Shown piece by piece: positions 22,178-34,091 of a DNA stretch of 64,000 nucleotides (the stretch's first letter is position 1; the number at the start of each line of letters is the position of its first letter). A program made the translations under genes and the position numbers. The notes below the pieces were generated by a model, which was not told where the DNA came from, did not search any database, and saw nothing but the letters and a program-made list of their open reading frames with translations. Origin of the DNA: Massospora cicadina (Eukaryota; Entomophthoromycota; Entomophthoromycetes; Entomophthorales; Entomophthoraceae); NCBI GenBank assembly GCA_022478985.1, contig JAKSZP010000137.1, positions 114,806 to 178,805 on the forward strand. Direction: 5' to 3'.

Positions 22178-23569
22178 ATGTCGGGTAGCAGTTGGGCGAG
22201 CAAAGTAAAGGGCTCAGGAGTGGGTCCTGCACCATTTAAATTTTGTAAACACCCTGGCAACACTGGTGGCCTTGTTAAAAATAACAATAAATTGGCAGTT
22301 AGTATTTCCCCAGAGATTTTGGTCTGGCAGCCAAAATATAACCAGTTCATCAATATTCTGCATTCCCAGCCCCTGTCATCAGTGGAGCATGGGGTTTGAG
22401 TTTTCCTGAATATAAAACAAATGGTGCTTTAGAAAAAGTTTTGTGGAGTTGTACATACCCAATTCCTGAACGTACTGTATGTTGCACCATACTCCATGCC
22501 ACAAGGTTGGTTGGATCTTAGGTTCAAAAATAAACAAGTGGTGGTCGAAGCTGCAAAGGTGCGTATGGTGGTGAACCTCCCAGATGGTCAACATGTAATT
22601 GACACAAAGCACACTCATTGGACTAAATCAAATCAAATTTTCGTTATGTTTGACTTCATACCTACAACAATTAAGTGCACCATGCTGGAGCAACACTCAA
22701 TGACAGGGCTCACAGAATATGGGGAAATCCAATTCTTTGAGATGCAGCACTTTACACTCATGCCAAACCTGTGCACGGGTAAAGCAATTGCTGTACCCAC
22801 CACATCTGCAGGGGTTTCAAAGATTTTACCCATGTACCCCACACCACTTTTGTATTAATTTATGTGCAAGAATCCCGTCCATTCCATGTCACCTCAGATA
22901 GTGCGCCTCCTATCTGCATATTTTGTCATGATTTTAGCCACAAGTCCCACACCTGGCCCCCCAAGGAGGGAATTACCCAAAACAAAATATCCCAGATACA
23001 ATGAGCGGTGCAGACGCCCATTATGAACCAGCCATAGACACCGATGCCACCTTCTCATGGGACATGCAGGGGTGCTACATTCAAGTCAAACCTGTGTCCC
23101 CGCAGGAGCATAAGAAGACCAAGAAGGCCCGCAGAGAGGCGGCCAAGGTGGCAGATACAGCCGTGTCTATGATCGTGCTCGCCCAGCTCCAGGAGGACAC
23201 CAAATCATTTACTACAGAAGCGGCTCACAAATCCATCCACCAATCAGATTAATCTATCCAGCCTAATGACCAGATGAGTGAGTCAGATACGCCCAACCAA
23301 TGCTATCAAGCCATAATTGAAATCAATTTATCCCACCAACTTCACTAGAAATTTTTTCTGACCTGCGATGGTGCACTGCAGGCACACAACAAGCTGAAGA
23401 GTCATACCATGGGGCAAATAAGCTGAAGGCAAAACCCAATGACAAACCCACCGCAAAAGCAACCCATACTGACACTTACTCCATAGCACAGCATACCTTC
23501 GCTACCATACGGCGATGTGCTGAAAAGCAGAGGGCTGAAGGGCAAGGGAGCCCTTCCCCTCGCACCTAA
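22178..23569 (+). pseudogene. LINE-1 ORF1 (decayed RNA-binding protein)
   Basis: Starts ATG 22,178 with MSGSSWASKVKGSG, equivalent to the start in LINE-3 and LINE-4. Next comes SISPEILVWQ, then the GWLDLRFKNKQ region near 22,500-22,540 and MFDFIPTTIK. The zinc-knuckle region near 22,915-22,960 reads CIFCHDFSHKSHTW, so the last Cys is Trp. The gene ends at TAA 23,567-23,569. Several frameshifts. Family role: binds LINE RNA to form the retrotransposition particle. Confidence 0.7.
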
Positions 23570-23583
23570 GGTGTGAGGGGAAG
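23553..23583 (+). promoter_or_regulatory. ORF1/ORF2 junction hairpin, LINE-1
   Basis: CTTCCCCTCGCACC (23,553-23,566) pairs with GGTGTGAGGGGAAG (23,570-23,583) over 14 positions, with one G-U pair. The 3-base loop is TAA, the ORF1 stop. The ORF2 ATG seen in LINE-3 is lost here. Confidence 0.75.
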
Positions 23584-23589
23584 CCTTTA

Positions 23590-26500
23590 CTATAGGGATG
23601 TTGACCATTGCTGGACTCAAGGCCTCTCCATCTCAGGCTAGGAAAAGGAGTTTTTTAAAAATAATTTACCCATGGACATAATGGACATCCAGGAAACCCA
23701 CTGTCCATATGGTGCTGAGGATACATAGGCAACCATGCTCCTCCCTTCCCTTTCCTATTATTTGCCGCACTGCGGGGGTGCTTATATGAGTTGCCCATAA
23801 TTTTTAATATTTCTTCATATACATTCCTTGATGGCTGTGTCCTTGTTATGTCCTTTTAGTGGGTCAACGAAGTGCATTCTCTCATTAATGTATATGCCCT
23901 GACCTGTGCATGAGTTCATCAGGAATTTTTGCAGAAGTTACATCCCTTCTGCTTCCCCCTGACCTGTTTGTGTGGGCGATATGAACTGTTGAACCAACCC
24001 AGCCACTGACTGCTGGCCCTTTTTGCCTACACCCCCAAAGGGGCACGTAGAACTTTGCATTCTCAAGGCCACTTTGGGGTTATTTGATACTCTGCCTCAT
24101 CACGCACCGCTGCTTTCAAACATGTCTCATTTTCATGTGCACAATTGTCAGCTGAGGTTGATGTCCCTCAATGACCTTATTCTTGCACCATTGAAATTTC
24201 AGTCTCAGGTTTCACACTTCACAATGAAAAACTCAATTTATCTGACCACTGGTTAGTATCAATTTCCTTCTCTTTATTTCACCTGGAAGCACAGGAGCTG
24301 AAGTGGTTCAAACTCCACCCAGCTAAGATCTCGTCGACCAAGTTTTCCTTGTGGTTGGCCACCAAAAGCTCAGTTCTGGAGTTTACCACACTGTTATGTG
24401 CGGTCTCACTTTCTACCTGGTCAAAATTAAAGAAAAACATTATCTGCCAGGCACAACACATCTCATCACGTCACTCTTGGGCTGCCTTGGTGGTCATTTT
24501 GCACATGCTTGCAGAGGTGGACCACCTGGAATCTGACAACACTGCTGAAGGTACAGCCTGGCTTGGGGTCACAAGTGGGCAGAAGTGTCTGCATGCCTCA
24601 ACTCACGCGTAAAGCAACGCAAACATCATATTTGTGTACAGTATAAGGCAAAAAATATAATGGTGGGTGACACTGCTCTGCTTACTTTTTCTGAAGTTCT
24701 TGACACCATGACATACCATTGCCTGCACACAGGTGAGGCGTCCAGACAACTCTGTCAAAGATACTCTGGCTAAAGTGCAATCGAAGCTCAAAATTATTAC
24801 TCCAAATTCTATCAATTCAATCCAGTAAAACCAGCTGAAGTTGCTGATTTTCTCAAGGCGCACATATCCACACCATTTCCTATTATCTGAAGTTGATGAA
24901 TTTTATAAATCTTGATATGAACTCTGGTCTGCCATTTGCAGTGCACCGTACAGGAGATGCTTAGGTTCAGACAGAATTCCTTATGAATCTATAAGATATA
25001 TTCTACTAATTTCTCCTCCTTGCTGCTTGCCTCAATAAATCAGTGTTTGCTTGAAACGCTCCTCTTCCCTGGGGGCCAAGAGTCTTTCACAATTACGCTT
25101 TACAAGAAAGGAGATAAGCTGAAATTGACCAGCTGCGCCCCATTTCACTTACTAACACTGATACTAAACTTTTTACTAAAATTATGGCCAACCGCCTAGG
25201 GGAAGTTGCCTCTGCTTTCAATTCCAATGAGCAGTTTGGTTCTATTCCCAAACGGTCTATTTGGGACAACATACATATTGAGCCAACGTCTGCCAATTCA
25301 CGGCTACTGGGGCACTTGTTTCTTAGACCTGCAGAAGGCTTATGATTGAGTCAACGGGATTACCTCAAAGCCTGCTTCATAACTTCCACCTCCCCCATCA
25401 TTTCATTAATTGGGTTATGTTGATCACGGAATCTGCCACAATGGCTGTGCGTGGCCCTGGCTTCCTAACTGATGTAGTTCACCCTAAAAGGGGCCTACGC
25501 CAAGGGGACCCTTTAAGACCACTCTTGTATAACTTCAGCCTTCACCCACTTTTGCGCAACGTAAATAACCGCCTTACTGGTGTCCATGTTCAAGATTAAA
25601 CACCAGTCAGGATGTTGGCGTTTACTGATGATTGTGTGGTTGGGCTGTCTAATAACCATGAGTACGGGCGCTTAAAGCTACCATCCAGGTCTACTCCAGG
25701 GTAAGTAACACTGTATTTAACGCCTCCAAAACCAAACTTATTCTCCTTGGTCAGTTCCAAGACTGCTGGTCACCAGCGCCCCATTTTCTGGCTGCTTCAG
25801 CGTTGGCTCATATGTTCGCTTGCTCTACCCACCCCAATCCGCCCCACTTGTGCTCCCTTTTATGTGAAGACCCACCGCTGGACTGATACGCCATTTGGGT
25901 GTGTGGATGGAGGCGGGAGGGTACGCCTCAATGGTGATGGAGCTCCATATCCTGGACAATGTTACAAAACGCGTAGCTTCCCTCAGAGCCCGCCAAACTT
26001 CAATCACAGGCAGGATAGTCCTAGCCAACTCTATGCTACTATCTAAAGTTTGGTTTGGGCCCATGCTATCGCCTTTTCACCATCTTTCTTTACCTCTTTA
26101 TACGCCCTCCTACAATGGTGGCTTTGGTTAGGCAGCCCTCCACCAGTGCGCCTGGATGTCATTTTTGGCCCTCGCCATAGTGGTGGTATTGGCCTACTCA
26201 ACTTTGAGGCCCACGCCGCCAGAATATTTAGCACCTGAATCGCTGCAGTCACCAACCCAACGATCTCAGACCAGAACTGGTCACGCACACCCCGCTCCAA
26301 CTTCTCCCGCACCCTGGGCCTCTGCAACCCTCTCAACCCCATTCTCTGTTAAATTATCTTGCCTCATACCCTTCTGCTGTGGGCCTGCATGTGACGTCAC
26401 CCCGCTTCAAAGAGTCCTCCTCTTCATGCGGTGCACTGAGTGGAGAATTTTAATCGGTGGGCACACTCCCAGAGGGGTCGCCCTACTCTCCGATTCACAC

Positions 26501-27260
26501 ATAAAGTACAAGGCCAATCCATTCTGAACAATGTGATACCAATGAGGTCCCCTATCATGGCCAGGGTGGATTATCTGGACATGATGGACATTCCCTGCTC
26601 CCTTGATACCCAGAAAACCATCTTGAAGTATGCCCATCACCCTCTTCTGCAGATGTTTGTTCATTCCCATGTGTGGCGCTGCTTGAAATGGGTATACTAT
26701 ACTGCTGAGCATAAAAATGCATTGCACTCATCATGTGTTGTGTGTGACCAGTATGGGACTTTGGTCACCGCCTGGAAGGGTGACCTCCATTAGAAGTAAT
26801 CTGGATTGAGGTTCAACGTCTCTTTTAGCAGGATCAAACACAGCAATTCAGCCTATTCATGGACGTCTCAACATAGTCCTTAAATTCTCCTATCCCACCT
26901 TCCCTCTGGGCCTTAGTGGTTGCAATCGCTATGTGGACTATAAACATGGTTGTCTTAGATGCCATATCAGGCTCTAATCCCACTCTCCATGAAGATGTAC
27001 GCTGATTCCAGTCGCACCTCATGGACCACATTCAAGCATAGATTTTGGGTACCTACCATCCCATCGCCGTCAGTTGGTCTCATCCTGGTTTCCAGTTTGG
27101 TTCATCACTTCAGACCCTTTTCTTCATACGTGCTCAATAGTGGTGCAAGTTTCTACTCATGATACCCCCTTCCTTTACTTGGCGTTCACGCTGGCAACAG
27201 GAATAGAGTTTGCTTCTCTGGGGTGCATTTTGCTGATATTAGTTCTTTTATTTACATATC
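23590..27260 (+). pseudogene. LINE-1 ORF2, endonuclease-reverse transcriptase (decayed)
   Basis: Endonuclease pieces: INVYAL-like residues near 23,890, a degraded GDMN, and SDHWLVSI-like residues near 24,250 (here the Trp is intact, TGG). RT pieces: GSVSAFNSNEQFGSI-like residues near 25,200-25,250, GLRQGDPLRPLLYNFSLHPLL at 25,490-25,550, and FTDD at 25,621-25,632 in place of FADD. The thumb has HLGVWMEAGGYA near 25,890-25,930. The C-terminal knuckle CVVCDQYGTLVT near 26,740 has lost its His. Many stops and frameshifts. Confidence 0.75.
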
Positions 27261-27418
27261 AGAAAAGTCTGTACCCTGGTCGGCCTTCCCCAAATAAAAT
27301 TTTTAATTTGATCCCACTGAGGAGACTTTTCTTTCTCGTTGCAGTCACTGTTTGCAACTGATTTGATTCAAGACTATGTTAGTTTGATAATCGCTTCAAG
27401 GAGATTAGTGTGTGCCCA

Positions 27419-27703
27419 ATGTCAGGTAGTTGGGCTAGCCAAGTAAAGGGCATAGGATTGGTCTTTGCACCATCCAAAGTTAGTAAATGTCCCTAGTGAC
27501 ACCGGTGGCCAGGACAAAACTAGGAAAGTGGAGGTGTACATCTCTCCAAAGATCTTAGCTTGGTAAACCAAATGAAGTCAATACATTAAAATTCCACATT
27601 CCCAGCCCCTGTTATCTGTGGATCATGGGCTTCAAGTTTTTTTGGATATCAATTTGATGGCACTGTGGGAAAGCTTTTCAGTAATGTACATAAGTCCTTA
27701 CCA
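27419..27703 (+). pseudogene. LINE-2 ORF1, N-terminal fragment
   Basis: Begins ATG 27,419 (equivalent to ATG 27,797 of LINE-3) with a stop within a few codons. A PEILAW-like segment is recognisable near 27,545-27,560. It is cut by LINE-3 at 27,703. Confidence 0.65.
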
Positions 27704-27796
27704 ACTTTTCTTTCTCGTTGCAAACACTTTTGCAACCTATTCAATTCAAGACTGAATCTAGTTTGATAATCTCATAGAGGGGATTAGTCTGCGCCC

Positions 27797-29209
27797 ATGT
27801 CTGGGAGCAGTTGAGCAAGCAAGGCAAGAGGAGCAGGTGGAAGGCCCGCGGCCTCAAATGTTCAAAAACGCCTTGGAGAATCTGGCGGAATAGAAAAAAA
27901 TCTAAAAACTGGTGGTCACAATCTCCCTGGAGATACTCGCGTGGCAAGCACAATACAACCAGTACATCAACACGCCACACTCCCAGCCACTTTCGTCGGT
28001 GGAATTCGGAGTCCGTGTGTATCTGGACATCCAAAAAACGGCCTTATGGGAAAAAATTTGGAAGATGTACACAAAATTTTCCCAACCACGGTGTACGTTG
28101 CACCTCACTCCATGTCGCATGGTTGGCTGGACCTAGGTTTTGAAAGCAAAATAGCAGCAGACGAGGTTGCAGCGGTGCGCATAGTGGTCGACCTCCCCAA
28201 AGGGCAACAGGTCATCAAAACCAAACGCACCAGATGGACAAAATCAAACCAAATTTTCCTCACGTTTGACTTTTTGCCTACTACGGTAAAACGTGACATT
28301 TTGGAGAAACACCTGAAAGATGGTCTCGCCATATACAATGAAATACAATCTTTCAGAATGCAACGTTTCACACTGATGCCACACCTGTGCACCGGTAAAG
28401 CCATCGCAGTTCTGACCCCAACTGAGGAGATCATGAAGGACCTAACCCAGATCCTGCACTCCACCTTTATTGACATCGCAGGGCATACCACCCACCCATT
28501 CTGGGTAACCGTGGACAGCGCTCCCCCCATTTGCACCCACTGTGATGCGTTTGGCCATAAGGCACACACATGCCCCATCAAGGAGGGCATCAAATTCCAA
28601 GAGCACCCCTCAGCGGCCATGGCCAGCGGAGAGGCGCACTACAAACCAACCGCAAGCACCAAGGAGGCTTTCCCGTGGGGAGCACAAGGCTGCTACCTAT
28701 TGGTAAAGCCCATCTCCCCACAGGAGCAGAAGAAGGCCAGGCAGACCCGTAGGGCCGCAGCCAAGGAAGCAGCCAAGGCCACCACCACCATCCCACACTC
28801 ACAACGCCAGGAGGAAATGGAGACCTTCGCGGCAGAAGCAACTCAGGAATCCATCACCCAATCAGATTGGGAGACCCATGCTGAGTGGGCCACTCAATCT
28901 GAGGATCCGATGGGAGATTCAATCTCACCCAATCGCTGCACCCAAGCTCCGGTCAAAACTGAAATGGGACCTATCCCAACTGAAAAAAATTTTTTTTGCC
29001 TCACTCGATGGTGCACCGAACTTATCTGCACCGCAAAAAATTTGTCTGACGTCGGGAAACAAAAAGCAAAGGCCAAGGCTAATGTGACTCTTTCTGCAAA
29101 AATTAACAAAAACCCTGATAGTGTTGCTGCTAACACCCGCGCTGCTGTGAAAGCCTTTGGGGACCTGGAAGAGGCTGGTGGGCCTGGGGGCCCACCCCCT
29201 CGCACCTAA
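27797..29209 (+). pseudogene. LINE-3 ORF1, CCHC RNA-binding protein (nearly complete)
   Basis: From ATG 27,797 one frame runs to TAA 29,207-29,209 with a single TGA at codon 6 (27,812-27,814), where LINE-4 and LINE-1 have TGG. Between about 27,915 and 28,050 two compensating indels put about 45 residues out of the family frame. The core contains GWLDLGFESKIAADE, TRWTKSNQIFLTFDFLPTTV and MPHLCTGKAIAVLTP. The zinc knuckle CTHCDAFGHKAHTC is intact at 28,532-28,573. A Lys/Ala-rich basic stretch and a Gly/Pro end follow. It would coat LINE RNA. The early stop and shifted segment probably disable it. Confidence 0.8.
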
Positions 29210-29222
29210 GGTGCGATGGGGG
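29195..29222 (+). promoter_or_regulatory. ORF1/ORF2 junction hairpin, LINE-3
   Basis: TCGCACC (29,200-29,206) pairs with GGTGCGA (29,210-29,216) around a TAA loop (29,207-29,209), the actual ORF1 stop. Beyond a bulged T (29,217), CCCCC (29,195-29,199) pairs with GGGGG (29,218-29,222). The ORF2 start ATG (29,216-29,218) is built into the 3' arm. A termination-reinitiation element is a reasonable inference. Confidence 0.75.
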
Positions 29223-32200
29223 AAACCTTCACTCTAGGGACACTGAATATCGCTGGACTCAAGGCCTCCCCATCCCAGGCTAGGAAACTGAGTTTTTACA
29301 AAACAATTTACCCGTGGATATCCTGGCTATCCAGGAGTCCCACTGTCCACAAGGTTCTGAGGAAGCTTGGAAAACAATGCTCCTACCATCCCTATCCTTT
29401 TGGTCAAAGCACTGTGGGGTGCTAATTTGGAAAAACAATTTTTTAAAATTCACATCCTCAGAAACATTCCTAAATGGCTGAGTGCTCGTTGTCACCTTCT
29501 CATGAGCCAACGTTGCACACACAATCGTCAACATTTACACCCCAAATGGTGCACACAAGCGTTGGGAATTTTTCTCATTGGTCAAATCCCTCCCGCTACC
29601 CCCAATTCTTTCCTAATTGGTGACATGAACTGTTGGCTAACCTCACCAATGGACCAGTGGCCGCCCTCACCCCACACCCCACAGGGTCACGTATAACTAC
29701 GCGTTCTAAAAGCCACCCTTGGGTTAATAGATGCGCTGCCGTGACATGCCCCACTGCTCATAAACATGACGCGTCCCCATGTCCACAACGGCCAATTAAG
29801 GTCCATGACCCGCATTGACCTTATTCTAATGCCGGCGAAATTCCTACCCCACATCTCCCACTTCAAAACAACAAAAATGGAATTCTCCGACCACTGACTG
29901 GTCTTGATAACATAACACTTACCCATCACAGTTGCAAAGGCCCCACATTGGTGCAAAATCTGCCCCCCGAGCTCGCGTTGCCAGGATTTTCCATGTGGGT
30001 GGAAGAGGCAACTTTGGCAAAATTGTTTGTTGCACCGTTTTGTGCAGACCCCATATCCACATGGGCAACTTTCAAAGAAGACACCATCCGCCACTATCGC
30101 CATCTCTCCTCCAGGCGCTCACGAGCCATATTGGCGGTTATCTCACACGTGCTGGCAGAATTGGCCCACTTGGAGTCCAACATTCCAGCCACAGGATATA
30201 GCCCTGCATGGGGCCAGAAGTGGGCGGAGGCAGCCGCCTACCTCAACGCACTCGAAAGGTAACATAAACATAGGGTTTGTGTCCAATACAGGGCCACACG
30301 CATCACTAAAGGTGACAAGTGCACTGCATACTTCTTTAAAAAGTTTTCGCACCATGCCAGAGCGTGGCCTGCACACAGGTGCAAAGATTGGATAATTCCA
30401 TTGCGGACACACTGGCTGAAGTGGCAATCAAAACACAAAGATATTACTCCGAGTTATACCAAGCTGAACCAATTCTGCTGGCTGAAATAGTGGAATTTCT
30501 CGACCAAGCTCATATCCACACCATTTTCTGATACCCAGAAATAATAAATTTAATTACTCTGAATGAATTATGGACAGCCATTCGCGGTGCGCCAAACCAA
30601 AAATGCCCAGGCCCAGATGGCATTCCATATGAGTTCTACAAAAAATATTTTAATTATATATCCCCATTGCTGCTAGCCTCACTCAACCAAAGCCTGTTGG
30701 AAACGCGCCTCCTACCAGGAGGACATGAGGCCTTTACGGTCACACTCTTCAAGAAAGGGGATAGGCTTGACTTAGCCAAATGGTGCCCCATTCCTCTAAC
30801 AAACACAGACACCAAAATTTTAACCAAAATCATGGCTAACCGTTTAGGGACTGTAGCATCTGCCACCATCTCCCCAGAACAATTCAGTTTCATCCCCAGA
30901 AGGTCAATTTGGGATAACGTGCACTCTGTGGCTAATGTGTGTCAGTCCACAGCCTCTGGGTCACTTGTATTTTTGGACCAACAAAAGGCCTATGTTAGAG
31001 TAAACTGGGAATACCTAAGGGCCTGCCTCCATCAATTCCGCCTACCCCCACTTCATAAACTGGGTAATGCTGCTCACGGAATCTGCGACAATGGCAGTGC
31101 ATGGCCCAGGCTTCCTGACGGAAGTAGTCCGCCCTCAAAGGGGCTTGCGACAAGGGGACCCCCTCAGCCCACTCTTATACAACTTCAGCCTTGACCCACT
31201 ACTGCGAAATGTGAATGCCCACCTCACTGGGGTCCATGTGCCAGGCCAAACCCCAGTCAAGATGATGGCATTTGCAGATGATTGCATGGTGGGGGTGCCT
31301 AATAACAAAGATGCACGCGCGCTTGAAGCTATCATCCAGGAATATTCCCAGGTAAGCAACGCGGCACTGAACGCCTCCAAAACCGAAATCATCCTCCTTG
31401 GTCAGTTTCAGAACTGCTGGGCCCCAGCAAGTAGTTCCCAACCCGGCCTATCTGCTCGCCTACGTCCACGCCTTACTAACTCAACACACACCGCTCCACT
31501 GGTGCTCCCCTTTGTGCCACGTCCTACCATAGGACCGGTACGCCATCAGGGCGTGTGGATGGAGGCAAGCGGATACGCGTCAGCAGTAATGGAGTGCCAT
31601 ATACTGGACAACGTGATGAAGCGAATCGCCTCTCTCAGAGCCCACCCTACTACCCTCACTGGCAGGGTTGTTCTTGCCAACTCTATGCTCCTATCCAAAG
31701 TCTGGTTCAGAGCCCACACCATCCCCTTCTCCCCAAGCTTCTTCAAATCCCTGTATGCTTTGCTGCAAGGATGGCTTTGGTCAGGCTGCCCTCCACCAGT
31801 ACGGCTAGAGGTCAAGTTTGGCCCTCATCATCATGGTGGCATGGGCCTGCTTGACTTCAAAGCCATGCTTCCAAGATCCTGGGCACCTGGATCGCGGCCA
31901 TCACCGCTCCTACACTCCCATCCCAACACTGGTCCCACGCGGCCCACTCCAACTTCTCCTGAGCCTTGGGCCTCAACAATCCATTAAACCCCCACTCCCT
32001 GATGAAATACCTCGCATCACACACATCGGTCACAGGTCCTCACGGGACTAAAGCCCAGTACAAACGAATCCTACTCTCCATGCGAAGTTCAGAGTGGAGA
32101 ATTCGTATTAGTGGACATACAACCCTAAGAGGCCGCCCCTCTCCTCAGTTCACACAAGAGGTACAGGGGCTACCCATCCATGATTGCGTAATCCCCATTC

Positions 32201-32866
32201 GACCCCAAGTCCTATCCAGGGTGGACTACCTGGACATGATGGACATCCCTTATTCCACTGAGACCCAAAAGACTATCTGGAAATACGCACACCATCCTCT
32301 GTTGCAGCCTCAAGTCCGCTCCCATGTGTGGCGCTGCCTGAGGCGGGTGTATCATACAGCTGAGCGCTCTAACGCTTTACCTCATCCTGTGTCGTGTGTG
32401 GCCAGTATGGAACGCTGTTCCACTGCCTGGAGAAGTGCCCCACCTCTAAAGTAATATGGCGCGAAGTTCAACGTCTGCTAGGCCAGGATCAAACGCATCC
32501 TTCAGTCTGTCAAGAGATATGTTTGCTTCATCAATGGCCTCCCCCCTCCCACCCTCCCTCCGTGCTCTGGTGGTTGCAATCGCCATGTGGACTATCCACA
32601 CGATTGTCTTGGATGCCATCGCTGGCTCCATCCCCACCCTCCCTGAAGCTGTCCACAGATTCCGGTCTCATTTGGTGGATCACTTTCAAGCGTGGATGTT
32701 TGAATATCTCCCATTGCGTCGCTGACAGCTGGTCTCCTACTGGTTCCCAGTCTGGTTCATCAAATCAGACCCCTTCCTCCACACGTGCTCAATAGAGGCT
32801 ATGTCCCCTACACACGTTCCCTCCCCCTTCCCCATAAGTGGCGTTCCCGCTGGCAACAAGAGATAG
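29216..32866 (+). pseudogene. LINE-3 ORF2, APE endonuclease and reverse transcriptase
   Basis: Starts MGETFTLGTLNIAGLK, the first endonuclease strand. Further endonuclease motifs: QESH region at about 29,330, GDMN at 29,619-29,630, and SDH at 29,886-29,894 followed by TGA where LINE-1 has Trp. RT: KCPGPDGIPYEFYK (30,600-30,645), the KAY motif with D changed to V, GLRQGDPLSPLLYNFSLDPLL (31,140-31,200) and the catalytic FADD at 31,271-31,282, intact. The C-terminus has a CX2C-H-C-type knuckle with a frameshift near 32,390. Ends at TGA 32,723-32,725 or, if read through, TAG 32,864-32,866. At least five frameshifts or stops: not functional. Confidence 0.85.
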
Positions 32867-32987
32867 CATTGCTTCTCTGGGGTGCCTCCCCTGGTACTAA
32901 GTTTTGTCTCGTCTGAGTCATATTCGGAAGTGTCCGTCCCATGGTCGGCCTTCCCCGCAATAAATTTAAATACATAAGTCCTTCCCA

Positions 32988-34079
32988 TTATTCATATATA
33001 TAGCACCGCATTCTATGACCCAGGGTTGTCTAGACCTCAGGTTTGAAACCTAACAAGCAGCAAGCGATTTGAACAGGTGCGCATGGTGGTTGATCTCCCA
33101 GCTGGTCAATGGGTTGCTGAAATGAAGTGCACATGTTGGACCAAAGCTAACCAAATTTTTGTTACATTCAACTTTCTCCCCATTATGGTGAAACATTCAT
33201 TACTTGAGAGTTACCTCTCAGATGGATTAAAAAGCTATGGGGAATTACACTATTTCAAAATGCAGTGCTTTATGATTATGCCGGAGCATATCATGGGCAA
33301 AGTGATTGCTGTTATACCCCTTCTGCGATCTTAGTGGTAGATTTTTCCCAAATACCACACAATGCAGTGTTCAATATTGATTGGCAAGAAACCCAATTAT
33401 TCTGCATTACGGTGGACAGCACACCCCTTATCTGCACCTTCTGTCATGCTTAAGGCCATAAGGCACATACCTGCCCCTCCAGAGAGTGCATTACCTTAAA
33501 AAAACCTTCCTGACGCAATGGGAAGCTCTGAAATCCTTATAAACCAGCCATTGACACTGAAACCATATTTCCTTAGGGGTGCACAGGGGTGTTATATTCA
33601 GGTAAAACATGTGTCCCCGCAAGAATGCAAAAAGGCCAAACAGGCCTTTAAAGCAGCAGCCAAGGCATTGGCTACAGCAGCATACATGTTCCTGCCTGTC
33701 CAGACCCAGGATGACATTGAGTCATTCACAGCTGAAGCAGCATGGGAATCCGCTCACCAATCAGATTGGGCTAACTGACCTGCGGACCAGATGTATGAGT
33801 TGGATTTAGCTAAGCAAAATTACCAAGTATCAATCAAAACGGATTCTACCACAAAATTCCATCCTGACTTTTTGTCGCCCTCCAATAATGCACTGAAGGT
33901 ACACAGCAACGCAAAGAGTTGAAACAAATCAATAAAGCCAAAACTGACAATAAACCCACAGAAAAGGTAGTCTTAGCGGATAATTATAAATTGCTGGTGA
34001 CCCATGCACAAGAAAAAGATGTCGAAAAAACTGGTAAAGTAGCACAGGAAGGGCAAGGGGCCCTTCCCATTGCACCTAA
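32988..34079 (+). pseudogene. LINE-2 ORF1, C-terminal fragment
   Basis: Continues the LINE-2 ORF1 after LINE-3. It shows QGCLDLRF-like residues near 33,020-33,045, CWTKANQIFVTFNFLPI (33,130-33,185), and a knuckle at about 33,433-33,474 reading CTFCHA-stop-GHKAHTC, so the ligands remain but a TAA interrupts them. The end is TAA 34,077-34,079. Confidence 0.75.
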
Positions 34080-34091
34080 GGTGCAATTGGG
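34066..34091 (+). promoter_or_regulatory. ORF1/ORF2 junction hairpin, LINE-2
   Basis: ATTGCACC (34,069-34,076) pairs perfectly with GGTGCAAT (34,080-34,087) around a TAA loop. Beyond a bulged T, CCC pairs with GGG. Relative to LINE-3 the sixth pair is T-A in place of C-G, a compensatory change. The ORF2 ATG has become ATT. Confidence 0.75.

Larger units (their letters stand above)
22081..27310 (+). mobile_element. LINE-1, old full-length non-LTR retrotransposon
   Basis: About 5.23 kb from a 5' end related to CTTTTCTTTCTCGTTGC to the tail CCCTGGTCGGCC followed by AAATAAAATT. It is flanked by ATCCCACTGAGGA at 22,068-22,080 and 27,311-27,323. It has the same two-ORF plan as LINE-3 but is visibly more diverged, with frequent stops, so it is an old insertion. 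Confidence 0.85.
27704..32970 (+). mobile_element. LINE-3, young full-length LINE inserted in LINE-2
   Basis: 5,267 bp. Starts AACTTTTCTTTCTCGTTGC, identical to the start of LINE-4, and ends TGTCCGTCCCATGGTCGGCC, then AATAAATTTAAA. Target duplication TACATAAGTCCTTACCA (27,687-27,703) and TACATAAGTCCTTCCCA (32,971-32,987), one mismatch in 17. Two ORFs separated by six bases. LINE-4 is its closest relative by eye. Domain set: CCHC ORF1, APE endonuclease, RT, C-terminal CX2CX7HX4C. This resembles the L1/Tx1 group, with no RNase H seen. Confidence 0.9.

Noticed and set aside
29895..29897. TGA reassigned to Trp in this genome
   Set aside because: TAA and TAG also interrupt the same genes at conserved positions (for example TAG for Trp near 63,980 and TAA in zinc knuckles), so ordinary decay explains most stops; the shared TGA is kept only as a finding about LINE ancestry.
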